Shown in pieces: positions 60,368-64,000 of a stretch of DNA of 64,000 nt. The stretch is taken from the NCBI GenBank assembly GCA_963925735.1, contig CAWUUH010000039.1, positions 1-64,000 of the forward strand. The letters run 5' to 3'. The notes beneath the pieces are model-generated. The model saw only the letters and a list, made by a program, of their open reading frames with translations. It was not told the origin of the DNA and ran no database searches. The number at the start of each line of letters is the position of its first letter. Within the stretch, counting starts at the first letter, position 1. The position numbers and the translations under genes are program-made. This stretch comes from UBA4582 sp013204195. Its GTDB lineage: Bacteria; Pseudomonadota; Gammaproteobacteria; Pseudomonadales; Azotimanducaceae.

Positions 60368-60702
60368 TGACGTGCATATCCAGCGTATTTGGCCGCTGAT
60401 ATCGCCGGCAGTATTGAATAAGGAATCGCCGGCTTCCGAGGCGACACTCACCTTGATCGATAAGTCGAGACGGGTGCTTGAGGTGATCCTTGAGGGGCGT
60501 GATTCGTGCCTTGTCGTCATAAAGGCGATCCGGCGGCCCGGCGCTCCGGCGATCCGGCGATCCGGCGGCCCGGCGACAATAGATGCTGCGCTAAAAGTGA
60601 TTTAATCCGTGGGGCGCTGGTATCAGGCTGATATAGTGCAGGTGTGGCAAGTCAGCTGGGCGCTAATGACCGGCTTTTCCCGTAATTTTCGAGGTTTATT
60701 CC
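60368..60702. other. Intergenic region with GC-rich repeat
   Basis: The 335-bp stretch after the MFS gene contains the six-copy 8-bp repeat. A 77-codon frame runs through it but is driven by the repeat and has no ribosome site, so it is not called as a gene. Confidence 0.6.
60525..60572. repeat. 8-bp tandem repeat, six copies
   Basis: GCGATCCG, GCGGCCCG, GCGCTCCG, GCGATCCG, GCGATCCG and GCGGCCCG in series, with variation only at positions 4 and 5. Non-coding. Confidence 0.88.
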
Positions 60703-61545
60703 ATGTGGCTACGCATTCGCTGTGATCTCACCTTTGAGATCGGTACGCCGACGCCCTTTGTGTTGATGTTGCGACCTCGCAGTGGCGCGCAGCAATGGAT
60801 TGCCCGTGAAGTCTATAAAATCCAACCCATCACTGATGCCTTTGAGTTTACCGACGACTACGGCAACTTGTGCCAGCGCCTGATTGCGCCGCCGGGCCGG
60901 TTTTCAGTGCATACCACGGCGGATGTGCGAACTGCCGATGGCGTCGACCGGGATCCTGGCGCGCCGTTTGTGGAGGTGCAAAATTTGCCGGACTTCGCCC
61001 TGCGTTATCTGCTGCCGAGCCGCTTCTGTGAGTCCGATCGATTTGGTCAGATGGCGGCTGAAATTACCGAAGGCGAACTGTTGGGTTATGACCAGGTGTC
61101 TGCCATCGAAACCTGGTTGCGGGCATCGATTGCTTATTTGCCTGGCACCAGCGATTACCCGGTTTCAGCCGTTGAAGTGAATCAGCGCCAGTCTGGCGTT
61201 TGTCGAGATCTGTCACACCTGGGTATCGCCCTGTGTCGCAGCTTGAGTATTCCTGCGCGAATGGTGGTGGGGTATCTCCACGGCCTGCAACCCATGGATA
61301 TGCACGCCTGGTTTGAAGCCTTCGTCGGTGGTCGCTGGTACACGTTTGATGCCACCCAGACCGTCCTCACCGGTGGTTATGTGGCGATCGGTTACGGCCG
61401 AGATGCCGCAGACGTGGCGGTCTATAACCAGTTTGGCCCGGCGGTCTTTCCGATCAGCCATCATGTGAGTGTCGAAGCTTTCGAGCCAGATGACGCCGAT
61501 GGGTCGGGGTTTATTTCGGGGCCTGACGAGCTTGCTGACGAATAA
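60703..61545 (+). CDS. Transglutaminase-like family protein
   Basis: The 280-residue protein has a beta-rich N-terminal half (LRIRCDLTFEIGTPTPFVLMLRPRSG) and a transglutaminase-core domain. The catalytic triad is visible: Cys167 in QSGVCRDLSHLGIALCRSL, His201 in PMDMHAWFEAFVGGRW and Asp216 in YTFDATQ. Such bacterial proteins are usually cysteine proteases or peptidases rather than cross-linkers. Its last 35 bases overlap the convergent enoyl-CoA hydratase gene. Confidence 0.92.
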   Translation: MWLRIRCDLTFEIGTPTPFVLMLRPRSGAQQWIAREVYKIQPITDAFEFTDDYGNLCQRLIAPPGRFSVHTTADVRTADGVDRDPGAPFVEVQNLPDFALRYLLPSRFCESDRFGQMAAEITEGELLGYDQVSAIETWLRASIAYLPGTSDYPVSAVEVNQRQSGVCRDLSHLGIALCRSLSIPARMVVGYLHGLQPMDMHAWFEAFVGGRWYTFDATQTVLTGGYVAIGYGRDAADVAVYNQFGPAVFPISHHVSVEAFEPDDADGSGFISGPDELADE

Positions 61546-62356
61546 TATCGACGCCGGCAGGATCGATATTGCTGCCGTGGACTTGCTGATTATTAGCATG
61601 ACCCAATTGCTGAAGTGACATGGCAGCCTGTAACGCGCTCCAGATACCTTGATTATCCTGCATTTGATTCACCGACTGCTTGGCGAGCTTAAGCCCCATG
61701 CTTGGCCGGCGGGCGATATGCTCGGCCAGGTCTCGAGTTCGGCTGACCAGTTCTGCCCGTGGCACCACGTGATTGACCATGCCCAGCGACTTGGCTTCAG
61801 TGGCGCTGATGGCGTCCCCGGTAAACAGCATTTCTTTGGCCTTACGTACCCCCACTTCCCAGGGATGGGCAAAATACTCGACGCCGTTGACGCCAAAGGC
61901 GACCACCGGGTCAGAGAAACTGGCGTCATCGCTGGCGACGATCAGGTCACAGACCCAGACCAGCATCAGGCCGCCGGCAATGACTTTGCCTTGCACTTCT
62001 GCAATCACCGGTTTCGGTAGATTGCGCCAACGCCAGCATAGACCCAGGTAAATCTCTTGTTCCACCGCCATATAGCCTTCGGCGCCCGGTAGATCAAAAC
62101 CACCCCAGGTACCTACCGGCGTAAACTCATCCATGGTACTGCGATCTCGCAGATCGTGGCCGGAAGAAAAGTGGGGACCTTCAGCGGCCAGCACGATCAC
62201 ATTCACCGCGTTGTCCTGGCAGGCCTTGTCGAAGGCCTCATTGAGGGCATACAACATGGCCTTGTCCTGAGCATTGCGGGTATCGGCTCGATCCAGAACA
62301 ATGCGAGCGACACCATTAACCGGTGACTCGTATCTGACACTTGCTGCTGTGGTCAT
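61511..62356 (-). CDS. Enoyl-CoA hydratase/isomerase family protein
   Basis: The 281-residue crotonase-fold protein has VARIVLDRADTRNAQDKAML, the oxyanion region AEGPHFSSGHDLRD, and VIAEVQGKVIAGGLMLVWVCDLIVASDDASFSDPV. The second catalytic Glu normally found near 164 is not obvious: GVNGVEYFAHPWEVG stands where ExGLxPxxG is usual. The exact reaction is therefore uncertain. GGAG lies 6 nt before the ATG at 62356. It starts 36 bp after the selenoprotein gene and is likely co-transcribed with it. Confidence 0.88.
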   Translation of the reverse strand: MTTAASVRYESPVNGVARIVLDRADTRNAQDKAMLYALNEAFDKACQDNAVNVIVLAAEGPHFSSGHDLRDRSTMDEFTPVGTWGGFDLPGAEGYMAVEQEIYLGLCWRWRNLPKPVIAEVQGKVIAGGLMLVWVCDLIVASDDASFSDPVVAFGVNGVEYFAHPWEVGVRKAKEMLFTGDAISATEAKSLGMVNHVVPRAELVSRTRDLAEHIARRPSMGLKLAKQSVNQMQDNQGIWSALQAAMSLQQLGHANNQQVHGSNIDPAGVDIIRQQARQAPK

Positions 62357-62392
62357 ATTGACTCCGTCAAACAATGGCGTTGCAGGAACCCA

Positions 62393-63490
62393 TCATGGCT
62401 TCCAGGATTCGTAGTAGTTTTCCGCGCCTTCGCGCCGAATGTCCTGTACCCAGTCGCCCTCATAAGGCCAGTCGCCCTCGGGTCCGGGTCCTTGCCAAAA
62501 GCGGGCCATAGGGCCGTCTCCGACGGGCTCCAAAGACCAGGCCTGACGCCTGAAGGTCCAGTTATCCGGTACCAGGGCATGGGCGGCACGAAAATGCTTA
62601 ATGGCCAGTTCCCGCTTGCCCTGGGTGACAAAGTGGGTCGCCAGCTCAAAATGGGCGTGGCCCGTCGCCTGGCTTGCATTCCGTGGCCGAGACCGCTGGA
62701 TAACGGCTTCCGGGTCGAGGGCAAATTCGCTGTCCTTGCCCTTCGCGACCCAGTCTCGCAGGGCTTGGTGATAGGCCTCGGCGTTGGTGGTAATTTTCAT
62801 GGCCTCGGCGCGCATCTCGCGCAGGCGAGTCGGCGTCTCTGGCGGCATGTCGGTCATGACCGGTGGCGTGCTGCCCGGTATCGGTGGCGGTGGTGCGGCT
62901 TCAGCGGGTCTGACGATCATGCCGTCTTCATCGATCCAGATGCTGTTGGGTATGTTGATCACACCAAACAGGTCAGCCATTACATGGTGTTGGTCGATCA
63001 GAGATGGGTGCGATGGATTGGCTGCTTCGATGGCTGCGCGGCAACCAGCGGCACCTAAGGTATCCATGCCAACGGTGACCAGTTCAAAACCCTGGGGTGC
63101 TAATTCTTCGCGAAGGGCCTGCCACACGGACAGGTGAGCGAAGCATCCTCAGTAGGGGGCCCAGGCATAGACCAGCACCTTCTTGCCCCTGAGGCTCGAC
63201 AGGGAAAACAGGTTGCCGTCTAGATCAGGCAGGGTCATATCCGCCGCCAGTGCCGTGGCCAGCGTCTTGCCGCCAACGGAGTCTGGCCCCAGCGCCCAGC
63301 ACTGTTCGCTGGCCTCTGCCACCAGTGGCAGATTCATGTCCTTGGCCAGCTGCTCGACCTGCAGGGTCGGGCCAGACTGGCCTCGCAGTGGTATGCAGAC
63401 ATCGCCTTTGCAGGCGCCCTCGGGTTTGATTTGCCAGCCGGTGGCCTTCTCAAAGTCGGACACGGGCATTGTGAGCGAATGTAATAACAT
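62393..63490 (-). CDS. ResA/TlpA-like thioredoxin-fold selenoprotein (in-frame TGA = selenocysteine 114)
   Basis: Two frames in the same phase, 63490-63152 and 63148-62393, are separated only by TGA at 63149-63151. Read through, they give 365 residues. The N-terminal block holds WQIKPEGACKGDVCIPL (Cys27, Cys32). Then comes a redoxin domain: DLDGNLFSLSSLRGKKVLVYAWAPY, Sec114, GC, FAHLSVWQALREELAPQGFELVTVGMDT. WAPY-U-GC falls exactly where thioredoxin-like proteins have their redox Cys pair. FGVINIPNSIWIDEDGMIVRP (with cis-Pro) follows, then a helical TPR-like tail (HFELATHFVTQGKRELAIKHFRAAHALVPDNW). Residues continue in good family pattern on both sides of the TGA. A hairpin resembling a bacterial SECIS follows at once. 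It is probably a thiol/selenol oxidoreductase. A nonsense mutation is the main alternative. It precedes the enoyl-CoA hydratase gene by 36 bp. Confidence 0.85.
63106..63148 (-). promoter_or_regulatory. Candidate bacterial SECIS element
   Basis: Directly after the TGA the RNA reads GGAUG, then CUUCGC, UCA, CCUGUC, the loop CGUGU, GGCAGG, CCCUUC and GCGAAG. CUUCGC pairs with GCGAAG (6 bp) and CCUGUC with GGCAGG (6 bp, one U-G), with an internal loop between. The 5-nt apical loop has G at its second place and starts 20 nt after the UGA. From memory, bacterial SECIS loops lie about 16-37 nt after UGA with a G near the start of the loop, so this fits. The hairpin lies inside the coding region, as required in bacteria. 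Confidence 0.65.
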
Positions 63491-63596
63491 GATGTTATCC
63501 GTTGCTGGGTCAATGAATGGTGATCGAAAGCGTAACGCATATTTAGCCAGCTTGCGAGTGTCTCGATGGCTGTGCCGAGTGCGCTAAGTCAGCGCC

Positions 63597-64000
63597 CTAA
63601 AACAATTGCTGACCACGGAAATTCAGGCGTTTGGCGGCGCCTGGATGGAGATCCTGAATGCGCTTGATCGCCAAATTTCGACCCTGGCGGTTGCTGATCG
63701 GTGCCTGGTACAAGGCCAGTATGCCGTTTTCAAACTGCGAGGTGTCGAACAGAATTGCCGAGGCGAAATGCGCGCGTATCCAGGGATCCTTCGCCACGCG
63801 CCGGGCGCTGGCGTGGCCAAGATGGTTTTGAATAACGACTCCGCCGGGGCGCAGGTGAGCGCTGAGTTGTTGCATCCACCGAGTATCAATCACGTTGGGC
63901 CGAATCGGGTCACCAATGCTATCGATAAACAGGTCGTCGATCACGACATCAAATCGACGCCGGTGGCGCTTGATCCAGGCATAGGCGTCGGCGAGAATCA
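63597..64000 (-). CDS. Spermidine synthase-like / SAM-dependent methyltransferase (partial, 5' end beyond window)
   Basis: Only the C-terminal about 134 residues are inside the window; the frame stays open to the edge. Visible parts are ILADAYAWIKRHRRRFDVVIDDLFIDSIGD and WMQQLSAHLRPGGVVIQNHLG. The DVVIDDLF strand with acidic residues and the L-x-x-GG-x-x-x-x-N strand are typical of spermidine synthase-fold proteins. The N-terminal SAM-binding motif is outside, so activity cannot be judged. It ends 106 bp upstream of the selenoprotein gene on the same strand. Confidence 0.75.
   Translation of the reverse strand, partial: ILADAYAWIKRHRRRFDVVIDDLFIDSIGDPIRPNVIDTRWMQQLSAHLRPGGVVIQNHLGHASARRVAKDPWIRAHFASAILFDTSQFENGILALYQAPISNRQGRNLAIKRIQDLHPGAAKRLNFRGQQLF

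Noticed and set aside
60372..60605. 77-codon frame after the MFS gene
   Set aside because: It is carried by the six-copy GC-rich repeat and lacks a ribosome site.
63149..63151. TGA as a simple stop separating two genes
   Set aside because: The downstream part has no ribosome site or good start, lacks the first half of a thioredoxin fold, and joins in frame to give a full redoxin domain.

Overview
The window is chromosomal DNA of a Gram-negative bacterium, most likely an aerobic gammaproteobacterium of marine or aquatic type. The evidence is the gene set: ribosome modulation factor, quinone-type PyrD, a 180-kDa NAD-dependent glutamate dehydrogenase, PepN, GlpG rhomboid, Slt, a complete MoxR/Bat operon and CysD-CysN/C sulfate activation. 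Genus cannot be told from sequence alone. There are no transposases, integrases, phage genes or CRISPR arrays.

Layout. 0-5 kb: a PH-like membrane protein, a small glycine/alanine-rich peptide with a double-glycine leader, then DUF2061, CysN/C and a CysD with a long N-terminal extension. 4.8-7 kb: a gene-poor, decayed stretch with a gmd fragment, followed by tRNA-Val(TAC) and tRNA-Asp(GTC). 7-16 kb: a pappalysin-like lipoprotein, a D-cysteine desulfhydrase-like enzyme, CysE, NAD kinase, a MobA-like/XdhC pair, GlpG and a DUF2797 protein. 16-32 kb: PepN, the six-gene Bat operon (MoxR, DUF58, DUF4381, VWA, VWA-TPR, BatD), GdhB and PyrD. 32-45 kb: rmf, amtB, ddl, an S9 peptidase, a Slt-TatD-glutaredoxin cluster, a universal stress protein and topA. 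45-62 kb is accessory metabolism: sulfatase, Baeyer-Villiger monooxygenase, a LysR/DoxX/azoreductase/pirin group, a flavoprotein-epoxide hydrolase-amidohydrolase operon, a TetR operon with a clear palindromic operator, Ppa, an esterase, MFS transporter, transglutaminase and enoyl-CoA hydratase.

The most striking item is at 62393-63490. Two open frames in the same phase are separated by a single TGA at the redox site of a thioredoxin-fold protein (WAPY-TGA-GC). A two-stem hairpin with a small G-containing apical loop lies directly downstream. Read through as selenocysteine this gives a 365-residue ResA/TlpA-like selenoprotein that a normal gene caller splits in two.

Other notable points are the CysD fusion, the double-glycine peptide, and at least eleven non-coding spots with short direct tandem repeats (8-15 bp, usually three copies), several directly beside stop codons. 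That frequency suggests a genome-wide tendency to slip-duplicate short intergenic segments.
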